Positions 8,401 to 13,852 of a stretch of 13,852 nt of DNA are shown in pieces (position 1 is the first letter of the stretch; each line of letters opens with the position of its first letter). The translations under genes and the position numbers were made by a program. This DNA comes from UBA11663 sp049616325 (GTDB taxonomy: Bacteria; Bacteroidota; Bacteroidia; Flavobacteriales_D; Sanyastnellaceae), in NCBI GenBank assembly GCA_049616325.1, contig JBMZHG010000042.1:1-13852 (forward strand). The letters are read 5' to 3'. Under the pieces are notes generated by a model, which did not search any database, was not told the origin of the DNA, and saw only the letters and a list, made by a program, of their open reading frames with translations.

Positions 8401-8803
8401 TGCCTTGCAATCCCATGGCACGACCGTCGTCTGGGTGATAGATGCGGGCAATGCCGTAGGCGTGAAGCTCAGCGATTTCCTCGGGCAAAATCGTTCCTCC
8501 TCCGCCTCCAAACACCCGAATGTGCCCCGCACCACGCTCGTCCAGAAGGTCCTTCATGTACTTGAAGTACTCCATGTGCCCGCCTTGGTAGGAGGTCATG
8601 GCAATGGCTTGTGCATCTTCCTGAATGGCAGTGGTCACCACTTCGTCGACGCTCCGGTCGTGTCCGAGGTGAATGACTTCGCATCCGGTGCGCTGCATGA
8701 TGCGGCGCATGATGTTGATGGCGGCGTCGTGTCCGTCAAAAAGGCTTGCAGCCGTGACGATTCGAACTTTGTTCTTGGGGGTGTACGGGGTGGGGTTCTC
8801 CAT
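5440..8803 (-). CDS. icmF: Fused isobutyryl-CoA mutase / G-protein chaperone IcmF, interrupted by a one-base frameshift
   Basis: Adenosylcobalamin-dependent interconversion of isobutyryl-CoA and n-butyryl-CoA, with a built-in MeaB-like GTPase that guards cofactor loading. Domain order is diagnostic. A B12-binding domain (residues 12-140) has SLFDGHDAAIN with axial His25. The G domain (about 195-420) has a P-loop GITGTGGAGKSS at 201-212 and NKFD at 344-347. The mutase TIM barrel starts at about 540. Phe570 (YPFKR) and Gln759 (RGTVQADILKEDQ) correspond to the Phe/Gln pair reported to favour isobutyryl-CoA over methylmalonyl-CoA in Cupriavidus IcmF. After Pro815 at 6359 the frame shifts; the true continuation (ITQLAFTLANG to YRRNM) lies in the next frame and ends at 5440. 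Restored length is about 1120 residues, close to the usual 1090. If the shift is real, the product is 903 residues with 88 aberrant ones and would lack the end of the barrel. Confidence 0.9.
6355..6361 (-). other. Single-base frameshift site in icmF
   Basis: On the minus strand the reading GCG AAT CCC AAT TAC shifts the frame. Removing one C of the CCC run (GCG AAT CCA ATT ACG CAG, A-N-P-I-T-Q) or one A of AAT (CCC ATT ACG) restores the conserved SGYHIAEAGANPITQLAFTL continuity. Both frames are clean and highly conserved on either side, so this is one extra base, most likely in a homopolymer. A sequencing or assembly error is more likely than a pseudogene, but the sequence alone cannot decide. 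Confidence 0.88.
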
Positions 8804-8869
8804 GGCGTTGCGTGGGACTTCGCGAAATTAGGCCAAACCCTGCGCCGCCCGCGCTCCGTTGCCTTCGGC
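8804..8869 (-). promoter_or_regulatory. truC-icmF gap with weak promoter-like element
   Basis: This 66-base gap holds, on the minus strand, CCTAATTTCGCG about 27 bases before the icmF ATG. TAATTTCG is a 7-of-8 match to the Bacteroidota -7 element TAnnTTTG, but no good -33 TTG lies at the right distance. An 8-base palindrome TTCGCGAA (8819-8826) overlaps it. I see no cobalamin riboswitch (too short, no recognisable B12 box) and no convincing terminator, so read-through from truC is possible. Confidence 0.25.
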
Positions 8870-9643
8870 TCAGGTTGACGCCGCGTCGTGCCTTGGCACC
8901 CCCGTCACGTCGCCGTCCCAATCCCAGCCGTCAAGCACGGGAATCCACGCGTCGGGAACCCCGGCGGTCAGCGCCATTGTTCGGCCCGTTTCAGGGTGGG
9001 TCACTTCAAGCCGTCCTGCATGAAGCAAGAGCGTGTCGGTGCCGGTCGAGGCGGCCACGAAGCGGTTGTGCTTCTTGTCCCCGTAGCGGGAATCGCCCAC
9101 GAGGGGGTGCCTCAAGTGCCGGAAATGGAGCCGGATTTGGTGGAAACGTCCGGTCTCGGGGCGGCACTCCACAAGGCTGTACCGCGCCGTTTCGTAAGGC
9201 CCCACAGGGTGAGCAATTTCGGTGCGCGCCAAGGTTCGGTACACGGTTCGCGCTTCTTTCGGCTCGGGGTTGTGCGCCGTTGGCAGGGGCTTCTCCACGA
9301 CCCCTTCGTCTTCCGTCCATCCGCGAACCACGGCCCAGTACACTTTGGTCGTGCGACGATGCACAAACTCCAGTTTCAGACCGTTGAGCGCGTCTCCGGG
9401 CGCGGCGAAGAGCACAATCCCGCTGGTGGGCTTGTCGAGTCGGTGCACCGGCTGCAACCACGCGTCCTTCTCGCGGGTTTTGTTCACGAGGTCTCGCAGA
9501 TTGTGCGGTTCGTGAAAATCGATGTCCGTTCGGTGCACGAGCAGGCGGTTGGGCTTGACGACGGCCACCACGAGCGCGTCTTCGTGAAGCACCCGAAACG
9601 AGGGTTGTGCACCCTCGGGCGTTGAATCCGCCTCACATGACAT
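8870..9643 (-). CDS. truC: RluA-family pseudouridine synthase, TruC-like (tRNA U65)
   Basis: 257 residues from the ATG at 9643, matching E. coli TruC (260). The frame stays open upstream to 9853, but that extension is low-complexity, runs into the divergent gene, and is not conserved-looking, so I reject it. The catalytic signature of RluA-type enzymes is VHRLDKPTSGIVLF (residues 66-79) with nucleophile Asp70. Other family blocks are VVKPNRLLVHR (28-38), ETGRFHQIRLHFRHLRHPL and GDSRYGD, and LLLHAGRLEVTHP near the end. There is no S4 RNA-binding domain, which fits TruC or RluA rather than RluB/C/D types. TruC makes pseudouridine at position 65 of certain tRNAs; RluA-like rRNA targeting cannot be excluded. 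It is the first gene of the minus-strand run, 66 bases upstream of icmF, and is divergent from the SprB-like gene with an 86-base shared upstream region. Confidence 0.82.
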   Translation of the reverse strand: MSCEADSTPEGAQPSFRVLHEDALVVAVVKPNRLLVHRTDIDFHEPHNLRDLVNKTREKDAWLQPVHRLDKPTSGIVLFAAPGDALNGLKLEFVHRRTTKVYWAVVRGWTEDEGVVEKPLPTAHNPEPKEARTVYRTLARTEIAHPVGPYETARYSLVECRPETGRFHQIRLHFRHLRHPLVGDSRYGDKKHNRFVAASTGTDTLLLHAGRLEVTHPETGRTMALTAGVPDAWIPVLDGWDWDGDVTGVPRHDAAST

Positions 9644-9667
9644 GGTGGAAGAGTGGTCCAAATCCGC

Positions 9668-9707
9668 TAATTTGCAAGCCAAATCTAAACCTGCGTCGCC
9701 TGCGACG
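9668..9707 (+). promoter_or_regulatory. Upstream region of the SprB-like gene: TAATTTGC and an inverted repeat
   Basis: The 86-base divergent gap 9644-9729 is AT-richer than its surroundings. On the plus strand it contains TAATTTGC (9668-9675), one base short of TAnnTTTG, which would give a leader of about 45-50 bases before the ATG at 9730. At 9694-9707 CGTCGC-CT-GCGACG is a perfect 6-base inverted repeat with a 2-base spacer, between the promoter candidates and the gene. It could be an operator half-site pair or a small 5'-leader hairpin, or chance in GC-rich DNA. Confidence 0.3.
9680..9687 (-). promoter_or_regulatory. Putative truC promoter -7 element
   Basis: The minus strand reads TAGATTTG, an exact match to the Bacteroidota consensus TAnnTTTG, placing the transcript start about 30 bases before the truC ATG at 9643. 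The -33 region (GGGTTAGG about 26 bases upstream) is a poor match to TTG, so confidence is limited. Confidence 0.4.
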
Positions 9708-9729
9708 ACACCTAACCCAGGTCCTTTTG

Positions 9730-12198
9730 ATGAACGATATGCATACACGGCCCGCTTTTGGCTCTCGGTTGGTCCTGTTGGCCAGCTTGTTGATCTACCA
9801 TGTGGCCATGCTTGGACAGGCCATTGGGGTGGAAGTGGTGGTGGACACCGCATTCTACGGCCCCAACACTCCGACGCCAGACGACACCTTTGACGAGGCT
9901 GGGGTCCTCGACGGGTACGTGAGCTACCTAGTCTACGTCAATTTCACCAACCCCACAGACGTCCTCAGCGCGATTTTCTCAGACGTTGCGGTGTATCCGG
10001 ACGGTGGGACCCTCGGGTTGAATGCCCCTTGCGGGTGTTGGAACCCCGTAATTGGATCCATGGTCATGGACGCGACAAACAGCTCTGCACTGTGGGGGAT
10101 TTCTGGCCTTGAAACGTACCAGTACGACACGTTCTGGACCATCGGAATGCTGAGTGGAGACCAGTCAGGGCAGCTTCCGAGTTGGATTTCCACCCCGCTT
10201 GTGAACGGCAGCGCCATTTGCGGAACACAAGTCGCGGACGGCAGCGCCTTTGTCACCACAAACCCAGCCCCTCAGAATGCCACGGCCGGCGACGATTTGA
10301 AAATCGTGGTGGGTCGTGTCACGACGTGCGGCGATTGGACGCTCAACCTGAACCTTCAGGTGTTCATTGAGGGCGACAGCGACAACGACCAGTTGTACTT
10401 TCTGAACGCCGATGCCGATGGGGCAATCAGCGTTGAGAACCCATGCGCCGATTATGCCTCTGTGGAGCCCAACGTGACGGGACTTGTGACGGCGTGTGCA
10501 GGCGTGTCGACGGACGTGGAAGTGGAGTTTTTGGGGTTGGATCAAGACGCGGAGGAAACCACGTACACGCTTCTTCTCGGGGAGGAAGTGCTCAGCCAAA
10601 CGGCTTCGAACCAATTCCCTGGGCTGACTCAAGGCGATTACGAAGTTCAGGTGGTCAACCAATACGGCTGCCGAGACACGACCTACTTCACAGTCAGCTC
10701 GCCGCCGGCCATCGAGGCGGCAATCACCTTGGCCGACGACAACTCGTGCTACGGAGAGGCCGACGCCACGGTGGTGCTTCCCGACTCGACGTTGCTGGGT
10801 GGGACGGGCAATTTGACGGTAAGCGCCGTCAACCCCAACGGCCAAAACATCGCTCCCACAGAAAACGAAACGGGCCTTGTCTGGGACGGGCTGGTCTGCC
10901 AGGACGGGGACGGTGAGTTCGTGTTCACCGTCAGCGACGCCAACGGCTGCGTGCTGAAAGACACTCTGTACGTGAACTGCCCCGAGGCCATCGAAGTGGC
11001 GTTGAGCTACGGCGACGTGGTTTGTGCGGGGGATTCGGACGGATTCATTGTGGCCGAAGCGTCAGGCGGTTCTGGGGATTTGTATTTGACCAACCAGAAC
11101 GAAACGGTGCTTGTTGCGGACGGGCTTCTCGACCTTGGCCCCGGCACGTACCTCGTCAACGTCTTTGACGACTTCGATTGCCAATCGGAGCAGGAACTGA
11201 TTGTCATCGAAGAGCCGGCACCCCTCGAAATCACCCTCGGAGACATCACCAACCCCTCGTGCGGGCTGGATTGCGACGGCGAGGTGGCGCTTGCCGCACA
11301 GGGCGGCATGGGACCTTTGGACGTGACGTACTTCAACACCTCGACGGGCGGGTTGTCGCTGGATTCCATTGGCCTCTGTGCCGGGGATTACGTGGCGACA
11401 GTCACCGACACGTCAGGGTGCCAATTGACGGCGCTGTTCGAAGTGGAGGCTCCCGCGCCGCTGGACTTTTTGATCGCGGCGTCGAACGCGACGTGCACTG
11501 GAATGAGCAACGGCTCGGCCGACGTGTTCCCCATTGGAGGCACCGTTTCTGACCAGGAATACGATTGGGTGGTGCTCGACACCGCAGGGAACGTCGCCAA
11601 CCTCAACAACTTGAGCGAGATGACCTACACAGCCTTGGTGACAGACCAAATCGGCTGCAGTTACGCCGAGTCGTTCAGCATCGGCATCGATTTCGTGACC
11701 GACATGGCGCTGAGCACCTTGACCTCGCCTGTGACATGCTGGAATGCCGCAGACGGAACGGCCACGGTGAGCGTCAACGGAGGAGAGGCCCCGTTCACGT
11801 TCGCTTGGAGCGACCCCTTCAGTCAGTCCACCTCCACGGCGGTCGGGTTGACGGAAGACACCTACACGGTCACCGTCACGGATGCTGTGGGGTGCCGTCG
11901 GACGGCGTCTCAAACGGTGGAGGCCATCGAAGGTTGCTTGTTCATTGCAGACGCCTTGACGCCCAACGACGACGGCAAGAACGACGACTGGGTGGTTGGA
12001 GGTCTGGAAGATTATCCGGAATCGCAGGTTTTTGTCTTCAACCGCTGGGGCCAAAAGGTCTTCGAAACCACCGGAGGAATGGAACGGTGGGACGGCCGAT
12101 TCAACGGAGCAAGGTTGCCTGTGGCCGACTACTACTACACCATTGAATTGTTCCCGCAGGCCTTGCCCATTCGTGGAACCGTAACCTTGAAGTACTGA
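9730..12198 (+). CDS. SprB-repeat surface protein with T9SS type B sorting domain
   Basis: 822 residues from the ATG at 9730; the frame is open further upstream, but only this start (or ATG 9739) puts a signal peptide first, with hydrophobic core RLVLLASLLIYHVAMLGQA and cleavage near residue 31. Residues about 32-240 form an N-terminal domain with YDTFWTIG (132-139) and ADGSAFVT (169-176), shared with the protein at 13205-13828. About six SprB-like repeats of 80-90 residues follow, each with a Cys pair: an early one in motifs like NSCYGEADA, VVCAGDSDG, PSCGLDCDG, ATCTGMSNG, VTCWNAADG, and a late one in x-x-GC. The C-terminus is the type B sorting domain: ADALTPNDDGKNDDW, FVFNRWGQKVFE, RWDGRFNG and final RGTVTLKY. 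SprB-type proteins are cell-surface adhesins in gliding and attachment. The PorP/SprF gene 5 bases downstream is the expected cognate outer-membrane partner. Ligand unknown. Confidence 0.92.
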   Translation: MNDMHTRPAFGSRLVLLASLLIYHVAMLGQAIGVEVVVDTAFYGPNTPTPDDTFDEAGVLDGYVSYLVYVNFTNPTDVLSAIFSDVAVYPDGGTLGLNAPCGCWNPVIGSMVMDATNSSALWGISGLETYQYDTFWTIGMLSGDQSGQLPSWISTPLVNGSAICGTQVADGSAFVTTNPAPQNATAGDDLKIVVGRVTTCGDWTLNLNLQVFIEGDSDNDQLYFLNADADGAISVENPCADYASVEPNVTGLVTACAGVSTDVEVEFLGLDQDAEETTYTLLLGEEVLSQTASNQFPGLTQGDYEVQVVNQYGCRDTTYFTVSSPPAIEAAITLADDNSCYGEADATVVLPDSTLLGGTGNLTVSAVNPNGQNIAPTENETGLVWDGLVCQDGDGEFVFTVSDANGCVLKDTLYVNCPEAIEVALSYGDVVCAGDSDGFIVAEASGGSGDLYLTNQNETVLVADGLLDLGPGTYLVNVFDDFDCQSEQELIVIEEPAPLEITLGDITNPSCGLDCDGEVALAAQGGMGPLDVTYFNTSTGGLSLDSIGLCAGDYVATVTDTSGCQLTALFEVEAPAPLDFLIAASNATCTGMSNGSADVFPIGGTVSDQEYDWVVLDTAGNVANLNNLSEMTYTALVTDQIGCSYAESFSIGIDFVTDMALSTLTSPVTCWNAADGTATVSVNGGEAPFTFAWSDPFSQSTSTAVGLTEDTYTVTVTDAVGCRRTASQTVEAIEGCLFIADALTPNDDGKNDDWVVGGLEDYPESQVFVFNRWGQKVFETTGGMERWDGRFNGARLPVADYYYTIELFPQALPIRGTVTLKY
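10463..11938 (+). repeat. Six SprB-like repeats with paired cysteines
   Basis: Protein-level tandem modules of about 80-90 residues inside the surface protein. Each opens with a Cys followed by a G/D-rich turn and T-V-x-V or similar, passes through a G-G-x-G/A-P segment, then G-x-Y-x-V-x-V-x-D-x-x-GC. The last is the clearest: VTCWNAADGTATVSVNGGEA to TVTVTDAVGC. Repeats are diverged in sequence and the first lacks some positions. The two cysteines per module likely form a disulfide after export. Confidence 0.72.
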
Positions 12199-12203
12199 GG
12201 ATC

Positions 12204-13151
12204 ATGAAAAACGCACTCGTCTTGTTGGTGGCCCTCGGCGCCGCATCGTGGTCCGCAGTTGCGCAACAGCAGCTCCGCCGCTCTCAGTTTGTGACCAACA
12301 CGTACTTGGCCAACCCGGCAGTTGCAGGGACCGAGCCAGGCACGGTGCTGTCGTCCACCTACCGGAACCAATGGGCGGGGTTCAGTGGAGGTCCTACGAC
12401 CATGCTGTTGAGTGGTCACCAAGCCATGCCCAACGGCGTGGGTGCAGGTTTTGTGCTTTACAACGACGACATGGGAGGGGCCATTCGCCAGACCGGAATG
12501 GAACTTACCGGCGCCTACAGCATTTTGTTGAACAACCAGGACGCGGTGTCGTTTGGCTTGAGCATGAAGGGAAACCAATTCGTGTTCGACGGCACCGACC
12601 TCGAGGTTTACCAACAGGGAGACGAGAGCTTGCCAGGCACGGTGGAGTCGACGTTTGGCATTGATTTCAACGCGGGCATGATGGTCTACGGCAAAGACTA
12701 CTACTTTGGAATGGCGGTGTTCAATTTGATTCAAGACAAGTTGAACCTCGCCGGTGTGGACGACGACGCCAACCGCATGGTGCGTCACTACCACCTCATG
12801 GGGTCGTACCTCTACAACGTAAGTCGATTGGTGGCGGCTCAGGGAAGCGCGTTGTTCCGCATGACCGACGCAACGTCCGCGCAACTTGATCTCAATGTTC
12901 GGGCCATTGTCAACGGCACCTCGTGGTTTGGGGTGGGGTTCCGACCGCAAGATGCCTTCGTGCTGAGCACGGGGCTTAACTACGGGGCCTTCACGTTGGG
13001 GTACAACTACGACATCACCGTGGGGGACAACCTGCTGAGTTCCCATTCACATGAATTGTCATTTGGGTACTTTGTGCCTACGCGTTCCGCGTTTCGAAGC
13101 CGTCCGAGCAGCGGACGAAAGGTTCGAGCAAGCGATCGCATCTTGAAGTAA
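12204..13151 (+). CDS. PorP/SprF-family type IX secretion system membrane protein
   Basis: 315 residues. The signal peptide MKNALVLLVALGAASWSAVA is followed by QQQLRRSQFVTNTYLANPA, typical of the family (Q-x-S-Q-[FY]-x-x-N-x-x-x-x-N-P-A). The rest is an outer-membrane beta-barrel pattern: alternating aromatic strands such as YRNQWAGFSGGP, GVGAGFVLYNDDMG, FGLSMKGNQFVF and FTLGYNYDITVGD, and a barrel-like SHELSFGYFVP before a basic tail. In Flavobacterium johnsoniae SprF is needed for surface delivery of SprB and is encoded just downstream of it, the same arrangement as here, with a gap of 5 bases. I infer that it assists export or attachment of the upstream type B protein. The ATG at 12204 is the only sensible start. 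Confidence 0.92.
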   Translation: MKNALVLLVALGAASWSAVAQQQLRRSQFVTNTYLANPAVAGTEPGTVLSSTYRNQWAGFSGGPTTMLLSGHQAMPNGVGAGFVLYNDDMGGAIRQTGMELTGAYSILLNNQDAVSFGLSMKGNQFVFDGTDLEVYQQGDESLPGTVESTFGIDFNAGMMVYGKDYYFGMAVFNLIQDKLNLAGVDDDANRMVRHYHLMGSYLYNVSRLVAAQGSALFRMTDATSAQLDLNVRAIVNGTSWFGVGFRPQDAFVLSTGLNYGAFTLGYNYDITVGDNLLSSHSHELSFGYFVPTRSAFRSRPSSGRKVRASDRILK

Positions 13152-13165
13152 CCCTGGGCTTGACG

Positions 13166-13173
13166 TATCTTGG
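13166..13173 (+). promoter_or_regulatory. Putative promoter of the last secreted-protein gene
   Basis: TATCTTGG, one mismatch from TAnnTTTG, lies 31 bases before the ATG at 13205. A TTG at 13143-13145, 20 bases upstream, fits the -33 spacing of Bacteroidota promoters. It sits right after the PorP/SprF stop (13151), so the last gene may have its own start of transcription in addition to read-through. Confidence 0.4.
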
Positions 13174-13204
13174 GGCGGGCGCTGCCCTTGACAACTCAAC
13201 GACG

Positions 13205-13828
13205 ATGAACAAATTTTTGACCTTCGGCTTGGCCCTCGCGGCTGCCGCTACCGCTTCGGCACAAGTTGTGCGCTTGGAAGTGGACTACATTGACAACCAA
13301 GGATTGGTTCCCGGCGACACCTACCGGGTCTATGCCGTGATGGAGAACGAAGGAGACATCCTTGACGCCGTGTACGGGGAAGCCTCGGCTCCCATGAAGG
13401 TGAGTTCCACGAAGCCTTTTTACCAGCACCCCAAGGGCGGGCCGTTGTCTGCGGACGTCCAGCGGTACGACGCGACCATGGACGAGTCGTTGCTCTACGA
13501 TTCGTGGGTGACCATTGGCGCGGAAGACAACTACATGAACGCCGTGTCAGGCTTCATCATGGAGGAAGCGCTGAGCGTGTTCGATCAAGGAGGGGAGTTG
13601 GCGACCAACGACGGAGCGTGGTTTGTCACCCCAGACAAGCGTCAAGCCGCTGCCGGCCCCTCGAAGCGCATTCTGTTGATGCAATTGACTACGCAAGGCG
13701 AGGTCAACGGCTTGATCAACTTGCACGGACGAGTGAAGCAGGTTACGGACAGCGACGGAAATCCCGTCGGCAGCCCCGAGGTGATTCAGAGCGAAGGCTT
13801 GACCTTCGTGTGTGCCCGTCCTCGCTAA
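13205..13828 (+). CDS. Secreted protein made of the same domain as the N-terminus of the SprB-repeat protein
   Basis: 207 residues from ATG 13205. A TTG at 13160 in the same frame is open but would place 15 residues before the signal peptide, so I prefer the ATG. The signal peptide MNKFLTFGLALAAAATASAQ cleaves after about residue 20. The mature part is one domain with no type B tail. It contains YRVYAVMENEGDILDAVYGE (40-59), YDSWVTIG (98-105), NDGAWFVTPD (135-144) and LLMQLTTQGEVNGLINLHG (157-175), matching blocks in residues 32-240 of the surface protein at 9730-12198. I recall similar DSxVTIG / GxWFVTPD segments in other Bacteroidota surface proteins but no named family. It has a single Cys and ends CARPR without a sorting tail, so it may stay in the periplasm or attach by partnership. 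Function unknown; no catalytic motif is seen. Confidence 0.85.
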   Translation: MNKFLTFGLALAAAATASAQVVRLEVDYIDNQGLVPGDTYRVYAVMENEGDILDAVYGEASAPMKVSSTKPFYQHPKGGPLSADVQRYDATMDESLLYDSWVTIGAEDNYMNAVSGFIMEEALSVFDQGGELATNDGAWFVTPDKRQAAAGPSKRILLMQLTTQGEVNGLINLHGRVKQVTDSDGNPVGSPEVIQSEGLTFVCARPR

Positions 13829-13852
13829 GGCAAGGACCAGCTAAAAAAAAGA

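Noticed and set aside
8804..8869. Cobalamin riboswitch before icmF
   Set aside because: The gap is only 66 bases and no B12-box-like sequence is visible.
6320..8878. 852-codon open frame on the plus strand opposite icmF
   Set aside because: It is antisense to a strongly conserved multi-domain enzyme and its translation is rich in R, H, V and Q with no recognisable motif; a GC-driven shadow frame.
9607..9729. Upstream start at 9607 for the surface protein
   Set aside because: It would bury the signal peptide behind 41 residues and overlap truC.
9644..9853. N-terminal extension of truC to a start at 9853
   Set aside because: Adds 70 low-complexity residues, overlaps the divergent surface-protein gene, and exceeds the usual TruC length; ATG 9643 gives the family size.
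13160..13204. TTG start for the last secreted protein
   Set aside because: Would place 15 residues including a promoter-like sequence before an obvious signal peptide starting at ATG 13205.
13829..13852. Terminator after the last gene (A-run near the window end)
   Set aside because: The run is A on the coding strand and no hairpin precedes it; it does not fit a plus-strand intrinsic terminator.

Overview
The window looks like chromosome of a fairly GC-rich, probably marine or environmental member of Bacteroidota (Flavobacteriales-like). The main evidence is two proteins ending in the type B sorting domain of the type IX secretion system (T9SS), a PorP/SprF-family outer-membrane protein next to one of them, short Bacteroidota-type promoter octamers (TAnnTTTG-like), and almost no Shine-Dalgarno signals. 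I see no tRNA, rRNA, CRISPR array, insertion sequence or phage gene.

Layout. Plus strand 1-2912: the 3' part of a large secreted CotH-kinase-like protein with InlB-like repeats and a T9SS type B tail, overlapped by 4 bases by an EamA/DMT-family transporter. Minus strand 9643 down to 2898: a co-directional run of six genes: truC-like pseudouridine synthase, a fused B12-dependent isobutyryl-CoA mutase (icmF, broken by a one-base frameshift in this sequence), a small membrane protein, a P-loop sulfotransferase-like protein, a class IV (branched-chain-like) aminotransferase, and a second small membrane protein distantly similar to the first. Plus strand 9730-13828: a SprB-repeat surface protein with a T9SS type B tail, its PorP/SprF partner 5 bases downstream, and a secreted protein whose whole mature part resembles the N-terminal domain of the SprB-repeat protein.

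Two parts deserve attention. First, the tightly packed four-gene unit 5418-2898 (spacings 3 bases, 14 bases and a 4-base ATGA overlap). Its two soluble enzymes match, in the same order, the two halves of a plant fusion protein of unknown substrate (Arabidopsis branched-chain-amino-acid-aminotransferase-like protein, recalled from memory). They are bracketed by two related small membrane proteins, and icmF lies 21 bases upstream. This suggests an uncharacterised pathway, possibly tied to branched-chain acyl metabolism. Second, the T9SS adhesin / PorP-SprF / stand-alone-domain cassette, which points to an unnamed extracellular domain with a D-[ST]-[WF]-x-T-I-G block and a D-G-x-x-F-V-T block.

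Most coding boundaries are well supported. Functions of the two small membrane proteins, the sulfotransferase-like protein and the stand-alone secreted protein are not established by the sequence. Promoters are weak calls. No intergenic stretch exceeds 100 bases.
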